A stretch of DNA of 64,000 bases from Streptomyces actinomycinicus. Lineage in GTDB: Bacteria > Actinomycetota > Actinomycetes > Streptomycetales > Streptomycetaceae. Position 1 is the first letter of the stretch. Every line of letters begins with the position of its first letter. Below the pieces are notes generated by a model. It saw only the letters and a list, made by a program, of their open reading frames with translations, made no database searches and was not told the origin of the DNA. The stretch spans positions 1-64,000 of the forward strand of contig NZ_JAERRK010000022.1 in assembly GCF_016741775.1 (NCBI RefSeq), written 5' to 3'. Positions 31,433 to 40,125 of this stretch are shown one piece after another. The translations under genes were made by a program, and so were the position numbers.

Positions 31433-33058
31433 TCAGTGCGCTCCGGTACCGGTCAGGGACCGCACCTCCAGTTCGGCGTACTTGCCGGCGTCCGGGGTCT
31501 CCTTCGACAGCAGAGTGCCCACGACACCGAGCAGGAAGCCGACCGGGATGGAGATGATCCCGGGGTTCTCCAGCGGGAACCAGTGGAAGTCGGCCTCGGG
31601 GAACATCGACGTCGGCTTGCCGGAGACCACCGGCGAGAACAGCACCAGGCCGACCGCGGTGACCAGGCCGCCGTAGATCGACCACAGCGCGCCCGAGGTG
31701 GTGAACCGCTTCCAGAACAGGCTGTAGAGGATGGTCGGCAGGTTCGCCGAGGCCGCGACCGCGAAGGCGAGGGCCACCAGGCCGGCCACGTTCAGGTCGC
31801 GGGCCAGGGCGCCGAGCACGATCGAGACCGCGCCGATACCGACGGTGGCCCAGCGGGCCGCGCCGACCTCCTGCTTCTCGGTGGCCTGCCCCTTCTTGAT
31901 GACGTTCGCGTAGATGTCGTGCGCGAAGGAGGAGGACGAGGCCAGGGTCAGGCCCGCGACGACCGCGAGGATCGTGGCGAAGGCGACCGCCGAGATGGTG
32001 GCGAGCAGGACGGCTCCCCAGTCGGAGTCGACGCCGCCCAGGTGCAGCGCCAGCAGCGGTGCAGCGGTGTTGCCCGCCTTGTTGGAGGCGATGATCTCGT
32101 CCGGTTTGATCAGTGCGGCGGCGCCGAAGCCGAGGGCGAGGGTCATCAGGTAGAAGGCGCCGATCAGGCCGATCGCCCAGATGACCGACTTACGGGCGGC
32201 CTTGGCCGTGGGGACCGTGTAGAAGCGGATCAGGATGTGCGGGAGGCCGGCGGTGCCCAGGACCAGGGCGATGCCGAGCGAGAGGAAGTCCAGCTTGGTG
32301 GTGCCGGTGGCGCCGTACTTCAGGCCCGGCTCCAGGAACGCCGAGCCCTTGGCGCTGTTGTCGGCGGCCGTGCCGAGCAGGTCGGAGACGTTGAAGTCGA
32401 ACTTCAGCAGGACCAGGAAGGTCAGCAGCAGGGCGCCGATGATCAGGAGCACGGCCTTGACCATCTGCACCCACGTGGTGCCCTTCATGCCGCCGATGGT
32501 GACGTAGACGATCATCAGGACGCCGACGAGGGCGACGATGCCGATCTTGCCGCCGTCGCTGGTGATGCCGAGCAGCAGCGAGACGAGGACACCGGCGCCC
32601 GCCATCTGGGCCAGCAGGTAGAAGATCGAGACGACGATGGTGGAGGTGCCGGCGGCCGTCCGGACCGGGCGCTGGCGCATGCGGTAGGCCAGCACGTCGC
32701 CCATGGTGTAGCGGCCGGAGTTGCGCAGCGGCTCGGCGACCAGCAGGAGGGCGACGAGCCAGGCGACGAGGAAGCCGATGGAGTACAGGAAGCCGTCGTA
32801 GCCGAAGAGGGCGATGGCTCCGGCGATGCCGAGGAAGGACGCGGCGGACATGTAGTCGCCGGAGACGGCGAGGCCGTTCTGGAATCCGGTGAACTGCCGT
32901 CCGCCGGCGTAGAAGTCGGCGGCGTCCTTGGTCTGCCGGCCCGCCCAGACGGTGATGACGAGGGTCGCGGCGACGAACACGGCGAACAGGGTGATGATCA
33001 GCGTCCGGTGCTCACTCGCCTCGCCGGCGGCCAGCAGGGTGTGCTGCGTGACGCTCAT
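31433..33058 (-). CDS. Solute:sodium symporter family permease (ActP/MctC-like)
   Basis: A 541-residue SSS-family transporter with about thirteen helices. Motifs include FYAGGRQFTGFQNGLAVSGD and YMSAASFLGIAGAIALFGYD, typical of cation/acetate or monocarboxylate symporters of the ActP and MctC group. Substrates such as acetate, pyruvate or propionate are therefore likely but not proven. The ATG at 33058 overlaps the stop of the upstream DUF485 gene by four bases, the standard two-gene arrangement in which the small membrane protein accompanies the symporter. Confidence 0.92.
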   Translation of the reverse strand: MSVTQHTLLAAGEASEHRTLIITLFAVFVAATLVITVWAGRQTKDAADFYAGGRQFTGFQNGLAVSGDYMSAASFLGIAGAIALFGYDGFLYSIGFLVAWLVALLLVAEPLRNSGRYTMGDVLAYRMRQRPVRTAAGTSTIVVSIFYLLAQMAGAGVLVSLLLGITSDGGKIGIVALVGVLMIVYVTIGGMKGTTWVQMVKAVLLIIGALLLTFLVLLKFDFNVSDLLGTAADNSAKGSAFLEPGLKYGATGTTKLDFLSLGIALVLGTAGLPHILIRFYTVPTAKAARKSVIWAIGLIGAFYLMTLALGFGAAALIKPDEIIASNKAGNTAAPLLALHLGGVDSDWGAVLLATISAVAFATILAVVAGLTLASSSSFAHDIYANVIKKGQATEKQEVGAARWATVGIGAVSIVLGALARDLNVAGLVALAFAVAASANLPTILYSLFWKRFTTSGALWSIYGGLVTAVGLVLFSPVVSGKPTSMFPEADFHWFPLENPGIISIPVGFLLGVVGTLLSKETPDAGKYAELEVRSLTGTGAH

Positions 33059-33411
33059 GCTCCGCCCTCCATCCGGGACTTGATGGCCTCTGCCTTCGGG
33101 TCGAGCCGGGTGGCGGCACGTCGCGCGTACCACCAGGCGATGAGGAAGGTGGTGAGGAACTGGGCGAGGCCCAGGACGAGGGCCACGTTGATGTTGCCGG
33201 CCACCTTGGTGCCCATGAAGTCGCCCGCGTAGTTGGACAGCAGGACGTACAGCAGGTACCAGGCGATGAAGGCGACGGTCAGCGGGAAGGCGAAGGAGCG
33301 GTAGGAGCGGCGCAGTTCACCGAACTCCGCGCTCTGCTGCACCGCGGTGAACTCCTCGGTGGAGGGAAGTGGGGCCCCTGGTTTGGCGGGGGGCGGTGTC
33401 TCGGTGGCCAC
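33055..33411 (-). CDS. DUF485 membrane protein, symporter partner
   Basis: A 118-residue protein with two helices (FPLTVAFIAWYLLYVLLSN and INVALVLGLAQFLTTFLIAWWYA), joined by the conserved YAGDFMGTKVAGN loop, and ending RLDPKAEAIKS. This is the DUF485 (YjcH) family, normally cotranscribed with ActP-type symporters and proposed to assist them. The GTG at 33411 is preceded by GAGGAG; the longer frame to 33468 has none. Overlap with the symporter start indicates translational coupling. Confidence 0.92.
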   Translation of the reverse strand: MATETPPPAKPGAPLPSTEEFTAVQQSAEFGELRRSYRSFAFPLTVAFIAWYLLYVLLSNYAGDFMGTKVAGNINVALVLGLAQFLTTFLIAWWYARRAATRLDPKAEAIKSRMEGGA

Positions 33412-33741
33412 GAAGTCTCCTCGGGGGACGGACGTGCGCGTTTCTGACCTCACGTAAGCAGGGATCACGTTACCGGGAGTCAGAAGGTGACTCCCGTGTG
33501 TGATTCCGGGGCGCCCCGATCCTGCTGGGCCCCCTGACCACGGTCACGGCGCCACGCGCGGGGCGGTTCAAGTCGGTCGCGCGGTTTCGGGGCGGGAGCC
33601 GGCTTCTTTCGGGGCAAGTGCGCCGGACCCTTTCGGAGATCGGGCGCGGAAGATAGCTTCGGCCTGCACCACTCGTCATGTACCTGCCCGAGCACCACCT
33701 GTGTCCCGGGCGGTTTCGCATCCGGATGATGTGGAGATCCC
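33412..33741. promoter_or_regulatory. Divergent promoter region with a perfect 9-bp inverted repeat
   Basis: This 330-base interval separates the DUF485-symporter operon from the subtilase gene. No gene is seen. It contains the inverted repeat CGGGAGTCA / TGACTCCCG with a five-base spacer at 33474-33496, about 60 bases upstream of the DUF485 start. That is a plausible operator or a 5' hairpin for the symporter operon. Confidence 0.5.
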
Positions 33742-35268
33742 ATGGCTCATCTGCGCTCCAGACGCCGGCTCGCGCTGGCCGTACCGGTCGTGCTGTCGCT
33801 GACCGCCTCGCTCGGCTTCCTGTCGTCGCCGGTCTCGGCGTCGCCCGCCACCGGCCCGGCGGTACGGGCGGCGGACGGCCCGAATCTCGCCTACGTGGTC
33901 AACACCCGTGCGGATCACCGCACGATCGCGTACGTACAGCGCGAGATCGCACGCAACGGCGGCACGGTCGTGGCCCGTTACGACCGGATCGGCGTGATCG
34001 TCGTCCACTCCGCGAACCCGGAGTTCGGCGCGCGGATGCGCGCGGTCCGCGGCGTCGACTCGGCGGGCGCCACCCGCACCGCGCCGCTCAGCACGGCGGG
34101 GACGACGGACGAGGGCGCGGTACAGGTTCTGTCCAGGGCGGAGGCCGCGAAGGTCGCCCGGGGTGCGGCGGCGGGCGAGGAACCCCTCGAGGCCGACCAG
34201 TGGGACCTGCGGGCGATCGGCGCCGACAAGGCCGCGACGATCGATCCGGGCAGCCGGAGCGTCACCGTCGGTGTGATCGACACGGGCGTGGACGACACCC
34301 ACCCCGACATCGCCCCGAACTTCTCCGCGTCCCAGTCGGCGAACTGTGTGAGCGGCAAGGCGGACACGACGTACGGCGCATGGCGGCCGGCGGATGCCGA
34401 CCACTACCACGGCACGCATGTGGCGGGCGAGATAGCCGCGGCCCGCAACGGTACCGGCGTGGCGGGCGTGGCACCGGGGGTGAAGGTCTCGAGCATCACG
34501 GTGGCCCAGCCCGACTCCACCCAGCTGTTCTACCCGGAGAGCGTGGTCTGCGCGTTCGTCTTCGCCGCCGACCACGGTGTCGAGATCACCAACAACAGCT
34601 ACTACGTCGACCCCTGGCTCTACAACTGCATGGACGACCCCGATCAACGTGCCATCGTTGACGCGGTCAACAGGGCCCAGCTGTACGCCCAGCGCAAGGG
34701 CACGCTCAATGTCGCCTCGGCGGGCAACTCCAACGACGACCTGGACTCGGACGCCCTCGTGGACGACTCCAGCCCCGACGACTCGACCGCCCACACGCGC
34801 ACGGTCGACCCGCACAAGTGCTTCGACATACCGACCCAGCTGCCCGGTGTCGTGACCGTGAGCGCGGTGGGCGTGAAGGGCTCTAAGTCGTACTACTCCA
34901 GCTACGGCCAGGGCGTGGTCGACGTGGCCGGGCCGGGCGGCGACAAGTACCAGATCCCGGACACGCCGTCGAAGAACGGCCGCATCCTGTCCACGCTGCC
35001 GAACAACCAGTACGGCTTCCTGCAGGGCACCTCGATGGCCTCCCCGCACGTCGCCGCGGTGGCCGCGCTGCTCAAGTCGTCCCACCGGCACGCCACTCCG
35101 GCTCAGCTGCGGGCGTTGCTGAAGGCGCAGGCGGACAACCCCGGCTGCCCGAGCGGGCCGTACGACGGTGACGGCGACGGGGTCGTGGACGCGACCTGCG
35201 TCGGCGGCAAGCGGGTGAACGGCTTCTACGGCTTCGGCGTCGTCAACGCGTTGCGCGCGGTCGAATAG
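33742..35268 (+). CDS. Secreted subtilisin-like serine protease (S8)
   Basis: A 508-residue exported protease. It has a signal peptide (residues 1-34, LALAVPVVLSLTASLGFLSS, cleavage near VSA), a propeptide of about 110 residues (NLAYVVNTRADHRTIAYVQR onward), and a peptidase S8 domain. The catalytic residues are Asp180 (VIDTGVDDTHP), His223 (HGTHVAGE) and Ser431 (GTSMASPHVAAV), with the oxyanion asparagine in ITNNSYYVD. Cysteine pairs in the mature domain (NCVSG, VVCAF, NCMDD, KCFDI) suggest disulfides. The ATG at 33742 follows GGAGATCCC. A nutritional or developmental extracellular protease role is likely. Confidence 0.94.
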   Translation: MAHLRSRRRLALAVPVVLSLTASLGFLSSPVSASPATGPAVRAADGPNLAYVVNTRADHRTIAYVQREIARNGGTVVARYDRIGVIVVHSANPEFGARMRAVRGVDSAGATRTAPLSTAGTTDEGAVQVLSRAEAAKVARGAAAGEEPLEADQWDLRAIGADKAATIDPGSRSVTVGVIDTGVDDTHPDIAPNFSASQSANCVSGKADTTYGAWRPADADHYHGTHVAGEIAAARNGTGVAGVAPGVKVSSITVAQPDSTQLFYPESVVCAFVFAADHGVEITNNSYYVDPWLYNCMDDPDQRAIVDAVNRAQLYAQRKGTLNVASAGNSNDDLDSDALVDDSSPDDSTAHTRTVDPHKCFDIPTQLPGVVTVSAVGVKGSKSYYSSYGQGVVDVAGPGGDKYQIPDTPSKNGRILSTLPNNQYGFLQGTSMASPHVAAVAALLKSSHRHATPAQLRALLKAQADNPGCPSGPYDGDGDGVVDATCVGGKRVNGFYGFGVVNALRAVE

Positions 35269-35286
35269 TACAAGCGGCAGTCGACG

Positions 35287-35329
35287 CTTCACTATGCAGT
35301 GTTGATTGAATCAATACTGCATAGTGAAG
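35287..35329 (+). promoter_or_regulatory. 43-bp near-perfect palindrome covering the ribosome binding region of the CoA-transferase gene
   Basis: Arms CTTCACTATGCAGT and ACTGCATAGTGAAG (14 bp, perfect) surround an inner palindrome TTGATT-G-AATCAA, with a single mismatched pair (35301/35315). The element starts 18 bases after the protease stop and ends two bases before the CoA-transferase ATG. The only possible Shine-Dalgarno sequence (GTGAAG) is therefore inside its right arm. It is AT-rich compared with its surroundings. It may be an operator for a dimeric regulator, a terminator for the protease gene, or an RNA hairpin hiding the ribosome binding site. Confidence 0.8.
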
Positions 35330-35331
35330 TC

Positions 35332-36708
35332 ATGACTGCGATCAATGAAGCGTGGCGGGCGGTGGGCGGGGACCCCGCTCTCCTGCCGCGTGTCTCGGCC
35401 GTCCCACGCCCTGGCGCGCTCGGCGCACGGCTGCCGGTGCGGGAGCTGGCACGCGCGTGTGTCGGAGCCTGCGCGCTGGCCGGCGCCGAGCTGGGGGCGC
35501 GGCGGGCCGGCCTCTCCGCGGTACCGCAGGTCACGGTGGACGACGGTGCCGTGGCCGCCGCCTTCCACAGCGAGCGGCTGGTGCGGGTCGACGGGCGGGC
35601 CCCGGTGACCTTCGCGCCGCTGTCCCGGTTCTGGCGCACGGCGGACGGCTGGGTGCGCACCCACGCCAACTACCCCCACCACCGGGCCCGGTTGCTCGGC
35701 GCGCTCGGTCTGCCGCCGGAGGCCTCGGTGACGGAGGTCGCCGGCCGGCTCGCCGAGCGACCTGCCGTGGAGGTCGAGGAGGCGGTGTACGGCGCCGGCG
35801 GCCTCGCCGTTGCCCTGCGCACCCCGGCGGAGTGGCGGGCGCATCCGCAGGCCGCCGAGGTGACCGCACGGCCGCTGGTGGAGCACGAGCGACTGGACAC
35901 GGCCCCCGCGCGCGTGCTGCCCCCGCCGGCCCGCGCTGCCGCTCCCCTGCTGCCCGCCGCCAGGCTGCGCGTGCTGGACCTGACCCGGGTCCTGGCCGGC
36001 CCGGTCGCCACCCGCACCCTGGCCCTGCTGGGCGCCGACGTGCTGCGCGTGGACTCCCCCGGGCTGCCGGAACTCGGGGACCAGCACGCCGACACGGGCT
36101 TCGGCAAACGGTCCGCCACGCTCGACCTGGCCGGCGGCCGGGACACCTTCGAGGAGCTGCTGAGCACGGCCGACGTGGTGGTCACCGGGTACCGGCCCGG
36201 TGCGCTGGACCGGTTCGGGCTCTCCCCGCGGGCCCTGGCGAAGCGGCGCCCCGGTCTGGTCGTGGCGCAGGTGTCGGCGTGGGGCGCGTACGGGCCGTGG
36301 GGTGGGCGGCGCGGCTTCGACAGCGTGGTCCAGGTGGCGACCGGCATCGCGGTCACCGAGGGCTCGGCCGAGCAGCCCGGCGCGCTGCCCGCGCAGGCCC
36401 TGGACCACGGCACCGGCTACCTGCTGGCGGCGGCCGTGCTGCGGGCGCTGACCGAGCAGTCGTACGAGGGCGGAAGCCGGCTGCTCCGGCTGGCGCTGGC
36501 CCGGACCGCGCACTGGCTGACGACGGGCGTCCGCGCGGAACCGGCCGGAAGTGCGCCGTACCCGGGGCCGGACGCCTGGCTGACCGAGACGGACAGCGGG
36601 TTCGGGCGGCTGCGGCACGCCCGGCCGCCCGTGTCCTTCACGGGCGGCCCCACGGCGTGGGCCCGCCCGCCGGTGCCGTGGGGGTCGGACCCGGCCGCGT
36701 GGCGGTGA
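35332..36708 (+). CDS. CoA transferase, family III (CaiB/BaiF type)
   Basis: A 458-residue CaiB/BaiF family protein, enzymes that exchange CoA between organic acids. The core motif RLRVLDLTRVLAGPVATRTL, then ALLGADVLRVDSPG, is clear at about residues 205-250. The downstream block VVVTGYRPGALDRFGLSPRAL includes the family RPG, and QALDHGTGYLLAAAVLRAL is the second conserved region. The catalytic aspartate normally sits in the region around FGKRSATLDLA but cannot be assigned by eye. The first 200 residues form a family-typical extra lobe. The ATG at 35332 directly follows a 43-bp palindrome. The substrate is unknown. Confidence 0.85.
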   Translation: MTAINEAWRAVGGDPALLPRVSAVPRPGALGARLPVRELARACVGACALAGAELGARRAGLSAVPQVTVDDGAVAAAFHSERLVRVDGRAPVTFAPLSRFWRTADGWVRTHANYPHHRARLLGALGLPPEASVTEVAGRLAERPAVEVEEAVYGAGGLAVALRTPAEWRAHPQAAEVTARPLVEHERLDTAPARVLPPPARAAAPLLPAARLRVLDLTRVLAGPVATRTLALLGADVLRVDSPGLPELGDQHADTGFGKRSATLDLAGGRDTFEELLSTADVVVTGYRPGALDRFGLSPRALAKRRPGLVVAQVSAWGAYGPWGGRRGFDSVVQVATGIAVTEGSAEQPGALPAQALDHGTGYLLAAAVLRALTEQSYEGGSRLLRLALARTAHWLTTGVRAEPAGSAPYPGPDAWLTETDSGFGRLRHARPPVSFTGGPTAWARPPVPWGSDPAAWR

Positions 36709-36766
36709 CGGCCTTGAGTCGGCCCCCGCCCCGGCCCCCGCCCCAGCTCTTGCCGCAGCCTTTGCC

Positions 36767-37822
36767 TCAGCCTCTGCCGCCGTTGGTCACCAGCACCTTG
36801 AGCGCCGTGCGCTCGTCCATCGCCTTGTAGCCGGCCGGTACGCCCTCGATGTCGACCGTCATGTCGAACACCGGCGAGGGGTCGATCGTGCCGTCGAGGA
36901 CGTCGGGCAGCAGCTCCGGGATGTAGGCGCGGACCGGGGCGACACCGCCGCGCAGGGCGATGTTCCGGTCGAACATGACGCCGAGGTCCAGGCCGGTGCC
37001 GCTGCCGTGGGGGACGCCCACGAAACCGATGGCGCCTCCGTCGCGGGTGATGGCGACGGCCGTGCGCATGGACTGCTCGGTGCCGACCGCCTCCACGACG
37101 GAGTGGGCGCCCTGGCCGCGGGTCAGCTCGCGGACGGCCTCGACGGCCGCTTCCCCGCGCTCGGCGACGACGTCGGTGGCGCCGAACCGGCGTGCGATGT
37201 CGGTCCGCACCGTGTGCCGGCCCAGCGCGATGATCCGCTCGGCGCCCAGACGCTTGGCGGCCAGGACGGCGCACAGGCCGACGGCGCCGTCACCGACGAC
37301 CGCGACCGTGGCGCCGGGCCGGGCTCCCGCACCGAGGGCCGCGTGGTGGCCGGTGCCGAGGACGTCGGAGAGGGTCAGCAGGGCGGACAGCAGGTGGTCG
37401 TCGGAAGCGGCCTCCTTGGGCAGCTGGACGAGGGTGCCGTCGGCGAACGGCACGCGGACGGCCTCGCCCTGGCCGCCGTCGTGGCCGACGGAGCCCCAGA
37501 AGCCGCCGTGCTCGCAGGACGTGGTCAGGCCCTCGCGGCAGTAGTCGCAGACACCGTCGGACCACATGAAGGGCGCGACCACCAGGTCCCCGCGCCTGAC
37601 GGTGCCCACCTCGGAGCCGGTCTCCTCCACGACACCGAGGAACTCGTGACCGATGCGCTGCCCCGCCTCCCGGGCGGCCTCGCCGCGGTAGGCCCACAGG
37701 TCGCTGCCGCAGATGCAGGCGCGCAGCACGCGCACCACGGCGTCGGTGGGCAGCTGCACCACGGGCTCGGGCACATCCTCCACCCGCATGTCGTAAGGGG
37801 CGTGGATGGTGGTGGCGCGCAT
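36767..37822 (-). CDS. Zinc-dependent alcohol dehydrogenase
   Basis: A 351-residue medium-chain dehydrogenase. The catalytic zinc motif is CICGSDLW followed by GHEFLGVVEE. The structural zinc lobe appears as GVCDYCREGLTTSC, with only three cysteines in the usual positions, so the structural zinc may be absent or differently bound. The Rossmann motif is VAVVGDGAVGLCAVLAAKRLG. The subfamily resembles threonine/butanediol-type IMP-dehydrogenase-like MDRs of unknown substrate. ATG at 37822. It is convergent with the CoA-transferase gene. Confidence 0.9.
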   Translation of the reverse strand: MRATTIHAPYDMRVEDVPEPVVQLPTDAVVRVLRACICGSDLWAYRGEAAREAGQRIGHEFLGVVEETGSEVGTVRRGDLVVAPFMWSDGVCDYCREGLTTSCEHGGFWGSVGHDGGQGEAVRVPFADGTLVQLPKEAASDDHLLSALLTLSDVLGTGHHAALGAGARPGATVAVVGDGAVGLCAVLAAKRLGAERIIALGRHTVRTDIARRFGATDVVAERGEAAVEAVRELTRGQGAHSVVEAVGTEQSMRTAVAITRDGGAIGFVGVPHGSGTGLDLGVMFDRNIALRGGVAPVRAYIPELLPDVLDGTIDPSPVFDMTVDIEGVPAGYKAMDERTALKVLVTNGGRG

Positions 37823-37914
37823 GGCGAAGGTCCTTCTCGTGCGGGGTCGTACCGGGCGCTCAGGGGTGGCGAGCGCACTTCAAGGTACGTCGCGGCCGAC
37901 GCGGGCCGCGCGTC

Positions 37915-38043
37915 GAGGGCGCCCGGACCGGCGGCGAGGGCGCCCGGACCGGCAGGGGACGGCTCGATACCGAGGGCACCCGGACCGGCGGGGGACGGCT
38001 CGGCGGCGAGGGTGCCCGGACCGGCGGGGGACGGCCTGGCGGC
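37915..38043. repeat. 36-base minisatellite at the 3' end of the VIT1-like gene
   Basis: Three copies of a 36-base unit (GAGGGCACCCGGACCGGCGG core) plus a 21-base partial copy, filling the interval between the dehydrogenase start and the VIT1-like gene. On the minus strand the array begins four bases after the VIT1-like stop codon. Confidence 0.85.
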
Positions 38044-38047
38044 CGGT

Positions 38048-38758
38048 TCACACCCCTGTCGCCCCCAGCAGAGTGCCCGCGGCGTAGGTGACGCCCATCG
38101 CGAGTGCGCCGCCCGCGACATTACGCACCACCGCGCGCCGCGGAGCGGCCGCGCCGAGCCGCGCGCTGCTCCAGCCGGTGAGCACGAGCGCGCCCAGCAC
38201 CGATGCGACGGTGACCGGGAGCCGCCAGCCGGCCGGGGGCAGCACGATGGCCAGCAGGGGCAGCAGGGCGCCCACCGTGAAGGACAGGAAGCTCGCCCAG
38301 GCCGCGTTCCACGGGTTGGTCAGCTCGTCCGGGTCGATGCCCAGTTCCACGCGCGCGTGGGCCCTGAGCGCGTCCCGCGCGGTGAGCTGTTCGGCGGCCT
38401 CCCGGGCCACCTCGCGGGACAGGCCGCGTTCCGCCAGCAGCTCGGTCAGCTCCAGCAGTTCGGCCTCCGGCTGCTCGCGCAGCTCCCGTCTCTCCACGGC
38501 CAGCGCGGCCATCTCGGAGTCGCGCTGGGTGGAGACGGAGACGTACTCGCCGGCCGCCATGGACATCGACCCGGCGAGCAGGCCGGCCAGTCCGGCGGTG
38601 AGCAGCGCGGAGCGGCTCTGGGTCGCGCCGGCCACGCCGACGACCAGTCCCGCGGTGGAGACGATGCCGTCGTTCGCGCCCAGCACGGCTGCCCGCAGCC
38701 AGTTCAGCCGCGAGCCGAGCGCGCCCCCGTGGGCCTCGTCGTGGGTGGGTTCGGTCAC
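38048..38758 (-). CDS. VIT1/CCC1-family membrane protein
   Basis: A 236-residue transporter of the VIT1/CCC1 family, which moves iron or manganese across membranes. Helices 1-2 hold the family signature LRAAVLGANDGIVSTAGLVV and MSMAAGEYVSVSTQRDSE. A central charged helix region with many glutamates follows (about 80-140, the presumed metal-binding loop), then three C-terminal helices. Iron or manganese efflux is the likely role. The start is a GTG at 38758 with a weak ribosome binding site. The gene is transcribed alone. Confidence 0.9.
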   Translation of the reverse strand: MTEPTHDEAHGGALGSRLNWLRAAVLGANDGIVSTAGLVVGVAGATQSRSALLTAGLAGLLAGSMSMAAGEYVSVSTQRDSEMAALAVERRELREQPEAELLELTELLAERGLSREVAREAAEQLTARDALRAHARVELGIDPDELTNPWNAAWASFLSFTVGALLPLLAIVLPPAGWRLPVTVASVLGALVLTGWSSARLGAAAPRRAVVRNVAGGALAMGVTYAAGTLLGATGV

Positions 38759-38898
38759 ACCCGGAATATGGCATCCCTTTCGCTCACAGGGGTGGTCCGA
38801 CTCGTCAGCGCCGTCGTGCGGGCGCGTGCGGCTCCTCGGTCCCGCGCGAGCAGCGCCGGGGAGGGTGGTCCGGCCGGTCCGGGTTCAGGTGCGCGGTC

Positions 38899-40125
38899 TC
38901 ACCACACCCGCACCGACGCCCCCCGTGCGAACACCGGGCTCGTCGCGTCGGCCGGGGGTTCCTCCAGGGGTTCGGCGACTTCCTCCACCGTGGGGCCCAC
39001 CTTCGCCGCGATGGGGTCGAGGAGGCCGAGGTCGAAGCCGTAGACGCGGGCCGCGTTGCCGCCGAGCATGGCTGCCAGTTCCGCGCGCGGGACTCCCGCG
39101 CAGGCGAAGCGGAGGGCCTCGCGGGTGTAGGGGTGGGTGCCCTCGTCGTGCGGGTAGTCGCTGCCCCACATGATCTTGTCGATGCCGATGCGGTCACGCA
39201 GCGGAACCTCGTGGGGGCGCATGAAGCTGGCGCCGACGTAGCAGTTGTCCCGCCACACCCGGGAGGGTGCCTCGCCCATGCCCTCGGCGAGCCCGGCGCC
39301 GAACTTGGCCTCGGCGGTGTCCTGCTGCGCGGCCGCGGTGACCAGCCGGCCGTGGTAGTAGTCCAGCATGTCGAGGACCCCGGGGATCCAGCCGGAGCCC
39401 TGTTCGGTCAGGACGAGTCTCAGGCCGGGGTGGCGGCGGAAGGCGCCGCCGAAGACCAGGTGCCACAGGGCGCGGTGGGAGAACCAGGTCGTCTCGACCA
39501 TGAAGACCGCGCGGGCGGCGGGTTCCTCGCCGAGCGGCGGGGACGCGGAGCCGGCGTGGTGGTTGACGGGCAGGCCGAGTTCGGCGCAGGCGGCCCAGAT
39601 CGGGTCGTAGGTCCGTGAGTACAGCTCGGGCAGGCCCGAGCCGGGTGGGGTCCCGGGCAGCATCAGGCCGCCCTTGAGGCCCGCGGCGGCGGCCCGGCGG
39701 ATCTCCTTGACGGCCTCCTGGACGTCGCCCAGCAGGATCTGGAAGACGCCCGCCCGGCGTCCTGGGGCGGCGGCGCAGAAGTCCGCGAGCCAGCGGTTGT
39801 GGGCACGCAGGCCGGCCCAGCGCCGCTGGAAGTCCTCGGCACCGGGCGGCGGGGCCATGAGGGAGCCGGACGGGAAGAACGGCGGGATGGTGTTCGGGAA
39901 GATCACCTCGGCGACGATGCCGTCCGCCTCCATCTCCGCGAGGCGCCGCTCGGAGTTCCAGTTGCGGTCGGCGGAGTCGGCGAGCAGGTCCTCGTAGGGG
40001 TTGACGTAGGTGGCGGCCCAGGCGTCGAAGTCGTCGTGGTAGCGCTTCTCCAGGTACGGCCGGTAGTCGAGCAGGTCGGCGCCGGCGTGGCAGTCGGCCG
40101 AGATCACGGTGTAGCGGTCCGTCAC
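38899..40125 (-). CDS. Amidohydrolase-2 family protein (second in operon)
   Basis: A 408-residue TIM-barrel amidohydrolase of the ACMSD-like (Amidohydro_2) family. The first metal motif is SADCHAG, lacking the second histidine of the HxH pair. Later residues include the histidine in PVNHHAGSAS and the aspartate in IMWGSDYPHDEGTHPYTREA. Members are non-oxidative decarboxylases or hydrolases acting on aromatic or lactone acids; the substrate here is unknown. It is about 40% similar by eye to the upstream gene product, suggesting duplication or a hetero-oligomer. The GTG at 40125 overlaps the upstream stop by four bases. Confidence 0.87.
   Translation of the reverse strand: MTDRYTVISADCHAGADLLDYRPYLEKRYHDDFDAWAATYVNPYEDLLADSADRNWNSERRLAEMEADGIVAEVIFPNTIPPFFPSGSLMAPPPGAEDFQRRWAGLRAHNRWLADFCAAAPGRRAGVFQILLGDVQEAVKEIRRAAAAGLKGGLMLPGTPPGSGLPELYSRTYDPIWAACAELGLPVNHHAGSASPPLGEEPAARAVFMVETTWFSHRALWHLVFGGAFRRHPGLRLVLTEQGSGWIPGVLDMLDYYHGRLVTAAAQQDTAEAKFGAGLAEGMGEAPSRVWRDNCYVGASFMRPHEVPLRDRIGIDKIMWGSDYPHDEGTHPYTREALRFACAGVPRAELAAMLGGNAARVYGFDLGLLDPIAAKVGPTVEEVAEPLEEPPADATSPVFARGASVRVW

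Noticed and set aside
31436..33232. 598-codon plus-strand frame opposite the symporter
   Set aside because: Glu/Asp/Gly-rich shadow of transmembrane codons; the minus-strand symporter has clear helices and family motifs.
37915..38043. CRISPR-like array
   Set aside because: Repeat copies are directly adjacent with no unique spacers, and no cas genes are present. The same holds for the arrays at 16829, 52143 and 56639.
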